The notes beneath the pieces are model-generated. The model was not told where the DNA came from. It worked only from the letters and a program-made list of their open reading frames with translations, and made no database searches. From positions 1 through 13,693 of the forward strand of contig JAKFEW010000064.1 of the NCBI GenBank assembly GCA_036675505.1: a stretch of 13,693 nucleotides of DNA. Reading direction: 5' to 3'. This document shows positions 1-6,758 of this stretch, one piece after another (position 1 is the first letter of the stretch; each line of letters opens with the position of its first letter). The position numbers and the translations under genes are program-made. The DNA is from JAKFEW01 sp036675505 (lineage in GTDB: Bacteria > Cyanobacteriota > Sericytochromatia > S15B-MN24 > JAQBPE01).

Positions 1-67
1 ATAGACGCGGATCGCCCCTCGCGCTGACGAGGGAAGCACCTGCCAGCTCCACCAGACGTCAAGGCTC

Positions 68-844
68 GTGATACGCGTGCCCTGCGATGCCGCGACGACC
101 CAACCAGCGTTTGCGGGACGATCCCCTGAGGCCGCCCGGGCGCGTGCGAGGAACGCCCCGACGGGCGCCGACGGCTCGGCGCACGTGGCCTGCACATCGG
201 CGAGACCGGCGTCCATGGCCCGCACCCAGCTTCCAACGCTCAACGGGGCGCCGCTGCCTCCGACTGCCGACGTGCTCATCGCCCACGCGCTGCGGACGCA
301 CGGAGACCTCGTCGCCCTCGCCGCCGAGCGCGAAGGGGCCCTTGTCGCCGGGACGCTCGCCGGGCGCCGGCAGTGGCCCGAGCCCCTGCTCTCGGCCGGG
401 ATGAAGCAGACCAACGAGCCGACGGTCCAGGGCCTGGGCTACATGGTCGGCCTGGCCTGGCCAGTCCCGTTGCTCGACCGCGCCCAGGGCGAGCAGGCAC
501 GCGCACGCGCCGCACGCACGAGCGTCGACGCCCGCCTGGTGGCCACGCGCTCACGCATCCAGGCCGAGATGCCGGGGCTGAGAACGACGCTGGTCGTGCG
601 CCTCGCAGCGCGGGACCGGTTCACCCGCGAGACGCTGCCCCAGCTCCCCGCCCTCGTGAAGGCCGCCGAGACGGCGTACCGCGAGGGGGCTTCGCCCATC
701 GATGCCCTGCTCGGGGCCTACGAAGCCGCCCTCGACGCACGGCTGCGGGCGATCACCCTCGACGCGGAGGCCCGCCAGGCCCAGCACGAGCTGGAGCGCC
801 TGGTCGGCGATACCCTCGACGCCCCTGGAAGGAAGACGCCATGA
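68..844 (+). CDS. Truncated TolC/CzcC-type outer-membrane efflux channel, C-terminal half
   Basis: Outer-membrane channel component of the RND efflux operon that follows. Only the second structural repeat of the family is visible: a helix start near residues 66-89, the conserved turn GYMVGLAWPVPLLDR at residues 124-138, then long Ala/Arg/Glu helices and a closing segment ending in ELERLVGDTL. Family members are about 400-450 residues, and this one is at most 258. The frame is closed by TAG at 2-4, so the first repeat and signal peptide are not encoded in frame. Residues 1-60 do not look like a channel protein. GTG at 68 has only a weak AAGG before it and ATG at 215 is an alternative, so the real start is uncertain. 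The stop overlaps the adaptor start by 4 bases (ATGA), which supports operon membership. It is probably a decayed gene, or the 3' part of one frameshifted upstream of the window. Confidence 0.6.
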   Translation: MIRVPCDAATTQPAFAGRSPEAARARARNAPTGADGSAHVACTSARPASMARTQLPTLNGAPLPPTADVLIAHALRTHGDLVALAAEREGALVAGTLAGRRQWPEPLLSAGMKQTNEPTVQGLGYMVGLAWPVPLLDRAQGEQARARAARTSVDARLVATRSRIQAEMPGLRTTLVVRLAARDRFTRETLPQLPALVKAAETAYREGASPIDALLGAYEAALDARLRAITLDAEARQAQHELERLVGDTLDAPGRKTP

Positions 845-2382
845 TGCGCCCGGTCCTCGTCCTCTCGCTCGTCGCCGCGATCGCCCTCGCGGGCTGCAGG
901 CCGTCCGCGTCGGAGCAATCGCGAAAGCCCGCGGCCGAGGCCGAGGTCCCCGCGGTCGCCGTGACCGTCTGGACCCCCAAGACCGAGCTGTTCGCGGAGC
1001 ACCGAGCGTTCGTGGTCGGGCAGCCTTCGAAGTTCGCCGCCCACGTGACCGACCTGCGGGACTGGTCGGCTGTGCGGGAGGGGCGCATGGAGGCGATCTT
1101 CACGGGCCCCGACGGCAAGGAGACCGTGTTCCCGGCCGACGCGCCCGCACGCCCCGGCATCTTCCAGCCCATCGCGACACCCAGCGTCACAGGCACGCAC
1201 AGGCTCCGCTTCCGGGTCGTGGCGCCGGGCCTGACCGACACCATCGACGCGGGCGACGCCGTGGTCTACGCCGACGTGGCGGCGGCGCGGGCGGCGATCG
1301 GGGAGGAGGCCGAGGCGGCCGGCGATGCGATCGGCTTCCTCAAGGAGCAGCAGTGGAAGCTCCCGTTCATGACGGCGCCCGTGGCGACCAACGAGGTCGA
1401 GAGCGGGGTCACCCTCCAGGGCGAGGTGAAGCCCGCGGGCGGCCACGAGGCGGCGATCGCCGCCCCGGCGGCCGGACGGCTCGTCATCCGCGGCCGGCCG
1501 CCCCGGCTCGGCGATCGGGTCACGCGCGGCCAGGTGCTGGCGGTGCTCACCCCCGACGAATCGGCCGGCGAGGATCGCGCCACGCTGCGGGCGGCGGCTC
1601 GCGAGGCCGAGGCCACGAGCCGCCAGGCCGAGGCCGACCTGGCGCGCGCCCAGCGCCTCGTCGCCGCCCAGGCCGCGCCCGGTCGACGGCTCGAGGAGGC
1701 CCGGACGACCGCAGCGGTCGCCCGGGCGCGGCTCGCCGCCGCTCGAGACCGCCTGCGTGCCAAGGGGGCCACGCTCGCGGGGGCCGCCGCCGTCACCGAG
1801 GAGAGCTACAGCCTGACGGCCCCGATCGCGGGCACGCTGGTCGAGGCCAGGGCCGTGCCGGGCGCCCACGTCGCCGCGGGCAGCTCGCTCTTCCGGGTCG
1901 TGGATCTCCGGCGCGTGTGGGTGGAAGGGCGCGTGGCCGAGGCCGACGCCAACCGGGTTGCCGGCGCCCGCGCGGCGAGCATCACGGCGCCCGGCGCCAC
2001 CGCGCGTGGCCAGCTCGTTGCCGTCGGCGCGGTCCTCGATCCCGCGACGCGCACGGCGCCCGCGCTCTTCGAGGCCGCCAACCCCGCGGGGGCGCTGCGC
2101 ATCGGCATGACCGCGCGCATCACCGCCATCACGGGCACGGTCCGGGGCGCGGTGATCCCGCGCTCCGCCATCGTCGACGACAACGGCACGCCCATCGCTT
2201 ACGTGCAGACCGGCGGCGAGAGCTTCGAGCGCCGGGCGCTGGTGCTCGGCCCGCAGGCCGGCGACCGCGTGCTGGTGGAGGCGGGCCTCGAGGCCGGTGA
2301 GCGGGTCGTGACCCGCGGCGGCTACGAGATAAGGCTCGCGACGCTCTCGGACGCCGTGCCCGCGCACGGCCACGAGCACTAG
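841..2382 (+). CDS. RND efflux periplasmic adaptor lipoprotein, CzcB/CusB type
   Basis: Membrane-fusion protein linking the inner-membrane pump to the outer-membrane channel. The N-terminus is a lipoprotein signal with lipobox LAGC (Cys19). Residues about 35-145 form a beta-rich domain resembling those found at the N-terminus of many metal-efflux adaptors. The split lipoyl domain follows (about 201-241 and 323-362), separated by an Ala/Arg/Glu coiled-coil hairpin (about 242-317), then beta-barrel and membrane-proximal parts. The tail is His-rich (AHGHEH), common in metal-efflux adaptors. ATG at 841 overlaps the upstream stop as ATGA and is preceded by GGAAGGAAG at 827-835; ATG at 844 is an equally possible start. 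No Met cluster follows the lipidated Cys, unlike E. coli CusB. The stop lies 8 bases before the pump gene. The substrate is inferred to be divalent metal rather than copper or silver, but is not proven. Confidence 0.9.
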   Translation: MMRPVLVLSLVAAIALAGCRPSASEQSRKPAAEAEVPAVAVTVWTPKTELFAEHRAFVVGQPSKFAAHVTDLRDWSAVREGRMEAIFTGPDGKETVFPADAPARPGIFQPIATPSVTGTHRLRFRVVAPGLTDTIDAGDAVVYADVAAARAAIGEEAEAAGDAIGFLKEQQWKLPFMTAPVATNEVESGVTLQGEVKPAGGHEAAIAAPAAGRLVIRGRPPRLGDRVTRGQVLAVLTPDESAGEDRATLRAAAREAEATSRQAEADLARAQRLVAAQAAPGRRLEEARTTAAVARARLAAARDRLRAKGATLAGAAAVTEESYSLTAPIAGTLVEARAVPGAHVAAGSSLFRVVDLRRVWVEGRVAEADANRVAGARAASITAPGATARGQLVAVGAVLDPATRTAPALFEAANPAGALRIGMTARITAITGTVRGAVIPRSAIVDDNGTPIAYVQTGGESFERRALVLGPQAGDRVLVEAGLEAGERVVTRGGYEIRLATLSDAVPAHGHEH

Positions 2383-2390
2383 GCCGCCCA

Positions 2391-5300
2391 ATGCTCGACG
2401 CCCTCATCCGCTTCTCGCTCGCGAACCGCCTGGTGGTCCTCGCGCTCGCCGTCGCCCTGCTGCTCTGGGGCGGCTGGACGGCCGCGCGCATGCCGGTCGA
2501 CGTCTTCCCCGATCTCACGGCGCCCACCGTCACGGTGCTCGCCGAGGCGCACGGCCTCGCGCCCGAGGAGGTGGAAAGCCTCGTCACCTTCCCGATCGAG
2601 ACCGCGATGAACGGCGCGCCCGGCGTGCGGCGCGTCCGCTCCAGCACGGCGGCGGGCGTGGCGGTGGTCTGGGTCGAGTTCGAGTGGGGCGCCGAGATCT
2701 ACAGGGCGCGCCAGCTCGTGAGCGAGAAGCTGCAACTCGCGGCCGCCGCCTTGCCACAGGACCTGCCGGCCCCTGTGCTCGCGCCGGTCAGCTCGATCAT
2801 GGGCGAGATCATGTTCATCGCCATCGAGGGCCAGGGCCAGGCGACGCCGATGGACGTGCGCGGCGCCGCCGACTGGGTCGTGCGACGCCGGCTGCTGGCG
2901 GTGCCGGGGGTGGCCCAGGTCATCCCGATCGGCGGCGAGGTGAAGCAGTACCAGGTGCGCGCGGACCCCGCCAAGCTCCGGGCCCGCGGGCTGGGGCTCG
3001 AGCAGGTGGCCGCGGCCCTGCGCGGCTCCAACCGCAACGTCTCCGGCGGCTTCCTCGTCGAGGGCGGGCAGGAGTACCTGATTCGCGGCCTCGGCCGGGT
3101 CACGAGCCCGTCCGACGTTGCGGCCATCGTGGTGGCGACGGGCGCCGGCGGACCTGTGCGCGTCGGCGACCTCGCCGAGGTCGCGGTCGGCCCCGCCGTG
3201 AAGCGCGGCGAGGGCGCGTACAACGGCAAGCCGGCCGTCGTCATGGCGATCCTCAAGCAGCCCGACGCGAACACGCTCGGCCTCACGGGGCGGGTGGATG
3301 CGACCCTCGACGAGATCACCCAGGCCTTGCCGCCCGGCGTGACGATCCGGCGCGAGAACTTCCGCCAGGCGGACTTCATCGGCCGCGCGGTGGCGAACGT
3401 CGAGCACGCGCTGCGCGACGGCGCGCTCCTCGTCGCGGTCATCATCTTCGCCTTCATGCTGAGTGCGCGGGCGACGCTCGCGTCGCTCGTGGCCATCCCG
3501 CTCTCGCTGCTCGCGGCCGTGCTGGCGCTCGATGCCCTGGGCGGCACGATCAACACGATGACGCTCGGCGGCCTCACCATCGCGATCGGCGCGCTGGTGG
3601 ACGATGCGATCATCGACGTGGAGAACGTGCACAGGCGCCTGCGCGAGAACGCGGCGCGGCCTGTGGGCGAGCGCCGGCCGGCCCTCACGGTCGTTTTCGA
3701 GGCCAGCCGCGAGGTGCGCGGCGCGATCTTCTTCGCCACGCTCATCATCATGCTGGTCTTCATCCCTTTCTTCTTTCTGTCGGGCGTCGAAGGGCGGCTC
3801 CTGCGGCCCCTCGGCGAGGCGTACCTGGTGGCGATCGCCGCCTCCCTCGTCGTCGCGCTCACGATCACGCCGGTCGCCTGCTACTACCTGCTCGGACGGC
3901 GGGCGCGCGGCGCCGAGCACGAGAGTCCGGTCATCCGCGGCCTCAAGGCCATCTACCGGCCGATCCTGGGCGCGGCGCTGGCCCGGCCGAACATCGTCGT
4001 CGCGGCGTGTGTCGTGATGCTCGCAGGCGCGCTGGCCGTCGTGCCCTTCCTCGGCCGGACCTTCTTGCCCGAGTTCAACGAGGGGGCGCTCACCGTGGCC
4101 GCCGTGACGCTGCCCGGCACCTCCCTACCCACGTCGGACGAGCTGGGGCGCCGCCTCGAGCGCGTGCTCCTCGACGTCCCCGAGGTGGTGAGCACCAGCC
4201 GCCGCACGGGCCGCGCGGAGCTCGACGAGCACGCGCAAGGCGTGAACGCCTCGGAGATCGACGTGGTCTTCAAGCTGACGGACCGCCCGAAGGAAGCGTT
4301 CATGGCGGACGTTCGCAAGGCGGTCTCCGTGTTGCCCATGAACGTGACGCTGGGCGGCCCGCTCGCCCACCGCATCGACCACATGCTCTCGGGCACGCGG
4401 GCGGGGCTCGCCGTGAAGATCTTCGGCGAGGACCTCGGCCAGCTGCGCCGGCTCGGCAAGCAGGTGGAGGCCGCGATGCAAGGCGTGCCGGGCGTCGTGG
4501 ACCTCTCCGTCGAGCAACAGGTCGAGATCCCGCAGCTCGCCGTCCGCTACGACCACGCGGCGCTCGCGCGCCACGGACTCACGACCGGCGCGGTCGGCGT
4601 GGCCCTCGACATGGGGCTCCAGGGCGAAGCCGTGTCCAAGGTGCTCGAAGGCCAGCGCACCTACGACCTGGTCGTGCGCTACCCGGACGAGGCCCGGGCG
4701 GACCGGGCGGCGATCGCCGCGCTGCCCGTCAGCGTGCCCGGCGGCGGGATGGTCCCGCTCGGCTCGCTCGCGGAGGTCGCGACGGCCCGCGGCCCCAACA
4801 CGATCAGCCGCGAGAACGTGCAGCGCAAGCTCGTGGTGGGCGCGAACGTCGCCGGGCGCGACCTGGCCGCCGTCGTGACCGACGTCCGGCGCGCCGTGGC
4901 GGTGCAGGTGGCGCTGCCCACCGGCTATTACGTGGTCTACGGCGGCCAGATCGAGAGCGCCGACGCCTCGGCCCGCATGCTGGGCGCCGTCACGGCCGCC
5001 GTCGTCGCGGGCATCGCCGTGTTGTTGGTCGTCGCCCTCGGCACCTGGCGGGCGGCGCTGATCGTGCTGACCAACCTGCCGCTCGCGCTCATCGGCGGCG
5101 TGTTCGCGGTCTGGCTCGCAGGGGGGGTGCTGTCGATCGCGTCGCTGGTCGGCTTCATCACGCTGTTCGGCATCGCCACCCGCAACGGCCTGATGCTGCT
5201 CTCGCACTACCGCTACTTGCAGGCGGTCGAGGGGGTCGCCCTCCACGACGCCGTCGTACGAGGCTCGGAAGAGCGGCTGGCACCCGTGCTCATGACCGCG

Positions 5301-5489
5301 CTGACGGCCGGCCTCGCGCTCATCCCCCTCGTGGCGCGGGGCGCTGAGCCCGGCAACGAGATCCAGGCGCCGATGGGCGTCGTGATCCTCGGCGGGCTGA
5401 TCAGCTCGACGTTCCTGAACATGGTCGTGATCCCGGCGCTGTACGCGCGGTTCGGCCGACCGCACGCGGTGGCGGAACAAGACGCATGA
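2391..5489 (+). CDS. Heavy-metal efflux RND pump, CzcA/CusA family
   Basis: Proton-driven inner-membrane exporter of 1032 residues, the usual family length. It has TM1 near residues 10-30, then a porter domain and TM2-6 (about 338-500). TM7 (about 530-555) leads into a second porter domain, and the last helices lie at about 860-1020. TM4 carries GALVDDAIIDVEN (residues 400-412). Asp404/Asp405 and Glu411 match the proton-relay acidic residues of heavy-metal RND pumps (Asp405 in CusA). The DD variant is typical of CzcA-like pumps of soil bacteria rather than of CusA itself. By eye, the positions of the CusA methionine triad (573, 623, 672) are not Met here: residue 571 is Ala, the second is Ser, and in RIDHML the site is His with Met one place later. 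This argues against a Cu/Ag pump. It starts 8 bases after the adaptor stop with no strong ribosome site, suggesting coupled translation. Confidence 0.93.
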   Translation: MLDALIRFSLANRLVVLALAVALLLWGGWTAARMPVDVFPDLTAPTVTVLAEAHGLAPEEVESLVTFPIETAMNGAPGVRRVRSSTAAGVAVVWVEFEWGAEIYRARQLVSEKLQLAAAALPQDLPAPVLAPVSSIMGEIMFIAIEGQGQATPMDVRGAADWVVRRRLLAVPGVAQVIPIGGEVKQYQVRADPAKLRARGLGLEQVAAALRGSNRNVSGGFLVEGGQEYLIRGLGRVTSPSDVAAIVVATGAGGPVRVGDLAEVAVGPAVKRGEGAYNGKPAVVMAILKQPDANTLGLTGRVDATLDEITQALPPGVTIRRENFRQADFIGRAVANVEHALRDGALLVAVIIFAFMLSARATLASLVAIPLSLLAAVLALDALGGTINTMTLGGLTIAIGALVDDAIIDVENVHRRLRENAARPVGERRPALTVVFEASREVRGAIFFATLIIMLVFIPFFFLSGVEGRLLRPLGEAYLVAIAASLVVALTITPVACYYLLGRRARGAEHESPVIRGLKAIYRPILGAALARPNIVVAACVVMLAGALAVVPFLGRTFLPEFNEGALTVAAVTLPGTSLPTSDELGRRLERVLLDVPEVVSTSRRTGRAELDEHAQGVNASEIDVVFKLTDRPKEAFMADVRKAVSVLPMNVTLGGPLAHRIDHMLSGTRAGLAVKIFGEDLGQLRRLGKQVEAAMQGVPGVVDLSVEQQVEIPQLAVRYDHAALARHGLTTGAVGVALDMGLQGEAVSKVLEGQRTYDLVVRYPDEARADRAAIAALPVSVPGGGMVPLGSLAEVATARGPNTISRENVQRKLVVGANVAGRDLAAVVTDVRRAVAVQVALPTGYYVVYGGQIESADASARMLGAVTAAVVAGIAVLLVVALGTWRAALIVLTNLPLALIGGVFAVWLAGGVLSIASLVGFITLFGIATRNGLMLLSHYRYLQAVEGVALHDAVVRGSEERLAPVLMTALTAGLALIPLVARGAEPGNEIQAPMGVVILGGLISSTFLNMVVIPALYARFGRPHAVAEQDA

Positions 5490-5536
5490 AGCCCGCGCTC
5501 AAGATGGGAAGAGGCCTTCGGCAAGGGCTTGCCCAT

Positions 5537-5581
5537 GGCGAGGCCGCCTGAGCCCCCGCCCAGCACCAAGACCGTCTTCAT
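5537..5581 (-). pseudogene. N-terminal fragment of an SQR-like FAD/NAD(P) oxidoreductase
   Basis: The minus strand begins ATG at 5581 and reads MKTVLVLGGGSGGLA, a classic N-terminal Rossmann beta-alpha-beta with GGGSGG, as in sulfide:quinone oxidoreductases and related pyridine-nucleotide disulfide oxidoreductases. After about 15 codons similarity is lost and the frame runs into antisense of the pump gene. The intact family is about 380-430 residues, so over 95% is missing. An AGGG ribosome site lies just upstream, and the DsrE stop is 10 bases away; DsrE-sqr pairs are a known arrangement in sulfur-oxidising bacteria. The SQR identity rests on few residues plus this neighbour. Another FAD-dependent reductase is possible. 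Confidence 0.45.
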
Positions 5582-5591
5582 GAACCCTGCA

Positions 5592-5804
5592 TCAAAACAC
5601 CAAGACTTTGTCGGCCCACTGGGTCCATCCGGTCAGCTCTTCCAGGGAGCTCTTCTTGGTTCCTTCCGACAGCTCCTCCGGGGCCATCCCTCGCGCCTCC
5701 ATGCAGCTGCCGCACACGCCCACCTCGCCGCCGCGCCTGACGACGCCCTTCAACATCACCTCGAGGTTGTAGTAGCCGTTGGGGAGCTTCTGGCCGGCCT
5801 CCGG
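5592..5804 (-). pseudogene. DsrE-family sulfur-relay protein, C-terminal fragment (N-terminus lost)
   Basis: In this frame the minus strand encodes 70 residues that match the C-terminal two thirds of DsrE/DsrF/TusD-like proteins: PEAGQKLPNGYYNLEVML, then GVCGSCMEARGMAPEEL, then SSLEELTGWTQWADKVLVF and TGA. The CxxC at the predicted active site (VCGSC) is preserved. Family members of this kind are about 115-120 residues; the first ~45, including the first beta strand, are absent. Upstream the frame stays open only to a TGA before 5916 with no ATG or GTG start, and its sequence no longer resembles the family. The intact family carries or relays persulfide sulfur. Here it is a relic, located directly upstream of the SQR-like fragment. 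The good preservation of 70 residues suggests the loss is recent. Confidence 0.72.
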
Positions 5805-5832
5805 GCGTCGGCTGTTTGACGCCCCGATCCTC

Positions 5833-5896
5833 CTTGATGTCGTGTCGACGGCGGCTGTTGAATCGCCGCCGCATAGGGAAGGAGGTCTTGATGTCG
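5833..5896. repeat. Two direct copies of CTTGATGTCG, 54 bases apart
   Basis: CTTGATGTCG occurs at 5833-5842 and 5887-5896. The 54-base offset is a multiple of three, so both encode Asp-Ile-Lys in the minus-strand frame that starts at 5922. The pair lies between the broken gene start and the DsrE fragment. It may be a trace of short-homology recombination or chance. Confidence 0.4.
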
Positions 5897-5922
5897 ATGA
5901 TCCGTGTGGCTTCAGTCATCAT
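5875..5922 (-). pseudogene. Start of an unidentified minus-strand gene (broken)
   Basis: ATGATG at 5922-5917 is preceded by GCGAGG five bases upstream and by a promoter-like element about 60 bases upstream. It opens a frame beginning MMTEATRIIDIKTSFP, which looks like a genuine N-terminus. After about 16-20 codons the protein becomes Arg-rich, and further on it is only the wrong frame of the DsrE remnant. The start does not match a DsrE N-terminus, so it was probably a separate first gene of the former operon. Its family is not recognised; a DUF2249-like start is a guess. Confidence 0.3.
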
Positions 5923-5983
5923 GGTGGCCTCGCGCGCGCCGCCGCGGGTGCTGCTTCGTCCATGGCCTCTACTACGGGCCTTC

Positions 5984-5992
5984 ATCCTATCA
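5984..5992 (-). promoter_or_regulatory. Extended -10 promoter-like element for the decayed minus-strand operon
   Basis: The minus strand reads TGATAGGAT, an extended -10 (TGn before TAGGAT, 4 of 6 matches to TATAAT). It lies about 60 bases upstream of the broken gene start at 5922. No convincing -35 is seen. The same 9-mer recurs in the opposite orientation at 6068-6076. Confidence 0.35.
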
Positions 5993-6067
5993 TGACGCTT
6001 CCTTGCTCCACACGTCGCCATGTCGGGTCGCAGCCGCCCAGGGGCCCGGCCGAGCTGCTCACGCTCG

Positions 6068-6076
6068 TGATAGGAT
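6068..6076 (+). promoter_or_regulatory. Extended -10 promoter-like element for the small secreted protein gene
   Basis: TGATAGGAT on the plus strand, with hexamer TAGGAT at 6071-6076 preceded by TGA, has the form of an extended -10. The start codon is at 6140, giving a leader of roughly 55 bases that contains the ribosome site. No good -35 is seen at 16-18 bases. Confidence 0.38.
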
Positions 6077-6139
6077 CATGCTCGCTCCCGGCGCGGGGAG
6101 CGCCCGACCATCCCCCCAACCCGAGGAGCGTCGTCGGCC

Positions 6140-6550
6140 GTGTCGCAGAGCCTTTTCATCGTCTCGCTCGCGGCGGGCGTGTGGTGCCTGCTCGCCCTCG
6201 GCGGGGTACGGCCCTCGGCTGCCTATCCCGCTTCGCCGAGCCACCGCCACGCCACCCCCCAGCCGACGCTCCCTTCGGACGGCTCCACCCGAGTCTCCGG
6301 TGTGCTCGGGTTCGAGGCCGGGCGGGGGTACTTCCTGGCGGTCGAGCCGAGCGGCAACCCTTACGGGGCGGCCCGCATCTGGCTGAAGATGAGCGAGGAC
6401 AAGATCCTGGTGCGGCAGCTGGAAGGCCTGAAGGGCCAGCGCGTCGGCGCCGAGGGCCGGCTGCGGCGCCTGCCGGACGACGTGCTCGGGGCCGCGATCC
6501 CGGCGCACGCGGTCGTGCTCGAGGACTTCCGGATCACGAGTCGCCGGTAG
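6140..6550 (+). CDS. Small secreted protein, possible OB-fold
   Basis: A 136-residue protein of unrecognised family. The GTG start at 6140 follows GAGGAG (6123-6128) by 11 bases. Residues 1-28 are a Sec signal peptide: short N-region, hydrophobic stretch LAAGVWCLLAL, and a likely cleavage near SAAYPA. A low-complexity Pro/Ser/His linker follows to about residue 48. The mature part (about 50-132) is beta-rich with regularly spaced glycines: VSGVLGFEAGRGYFLAV, a WLKM strand, then LKGQRVGAEGRL, and a last strand ending VVLEDFRI. This pattern resembles a small OB-fold, which is inference only. It stands alone: upstream is the decayed sulfur operon and downstream a convergent SHOCT remnant. Codon use is like the other genes. 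Confidence 0.65.
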   Translation: MSQSLFIVSLAAGVWCLLALGGVRPSAAYPASPSHRHATPQPTLPSDGSTRVSGVLGFEAGRGYFLAVEPSGNPYGAARIWLKMSEDKILVRQLEGLKGQRVGAEGRLRRLPDDVLGAAIPAHAVVLEDFRITSRR

Positions 6551-6575
6551 CCGTGCGTCCTGCTCTACCGAACCG

Positions 6576-6758
6576 TCAAGCGCGCGGGCCGAGGTCTTCG
6601 AGGATGCGCTGGTACGTCTCGCGATCGATCTCGCCGCGGGCGTAGCGCGCACGCACGGCCGCGATCGCTTCGTCATGGCTCGGCTCGGAGCCCCGAAACT
6701 CCGGGGGGCGCGCCCATGCGAGGCGGCCGATCGCACATACGACTACGGGGCTTTCCCC
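6576..6758 (-). pseudogene. SHOCT-domain protein remnant, N-terminus missing
   Basis: The minus-strand frame from 6758 to TGA at 6576 encodes 60 residues. The end, AIAAVRARYARGEIDRETY followed by QRILEDLG, is a clear SHOCT domain, a short C-terminal helical motif found on small membrane proteins. Residues 4-16 (PVVVCAIGRLAWA) look like the tail of a membrane helix. The frame is closed by TGA at 6759-6761 and has no ATG, GTG or TTG before the GTG inside the SHOCT motif itself, so the gene lacks its start. Its 5' end overlaps the last codons of the ABC ATPase gene in another frame. Readings are a gene truncated by rearrangement, or less likely a -1 frameshift extension of the ATPase. Confidence 0.6.

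Larger units (their letters stand above)
5490..6139. other. 650-base region without an intact gene; decayed minus-strand sulfur operon and divergent promoters
   Basis: No complete gene is visible. Minus-strand reading recovers three broken genes in operon order: a gene start at 5922, a DsrE C-terminus ending at 5592, and the start of a flavoprotein at 5581. Sequence from 5490 to about 5536 resembles neither the pump nor the flavoprotein and probably contains the breakpoint. The stretch 5923-6139 holds two promoter-like elements in opposite orientation and the leader of the next plus-strand gene. Confidence 0.6.

Noticed and set aside
373..2382. A 669-residue frame extending the adaptor upstream to 373
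   Set aside because: The extra 156 residues are the wrong frame of the channel gene; the lipobox signal peptide at 841 and the ribosome site at 827-835 fix the start.
2379..5480. Long antisense open frames opposite the RND pump
   Set aside because: They are Arg/His/Asp-rich shadows produced by GC-biased third positions and match no family.
5520..5533. GGCAAGGGCTTGCC near-palindrome after the RND operon, as terminator
   Set aside because: The loop is only two bases and no T-tract follows on either strand.
5849..5871. 7-pair GC hairpin between the broken gene start and DsrE
   Set aside because: GC-only stems of this size are expected by chance here, and no T-tract or conserved context supports a function.
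5578..6021. A 147-residue minus-strand protein covering the DsrE region
   Set aside because: Its second half is the wrong frame of the DsrE fragment, which is recognisable only in the neighbouring frame.
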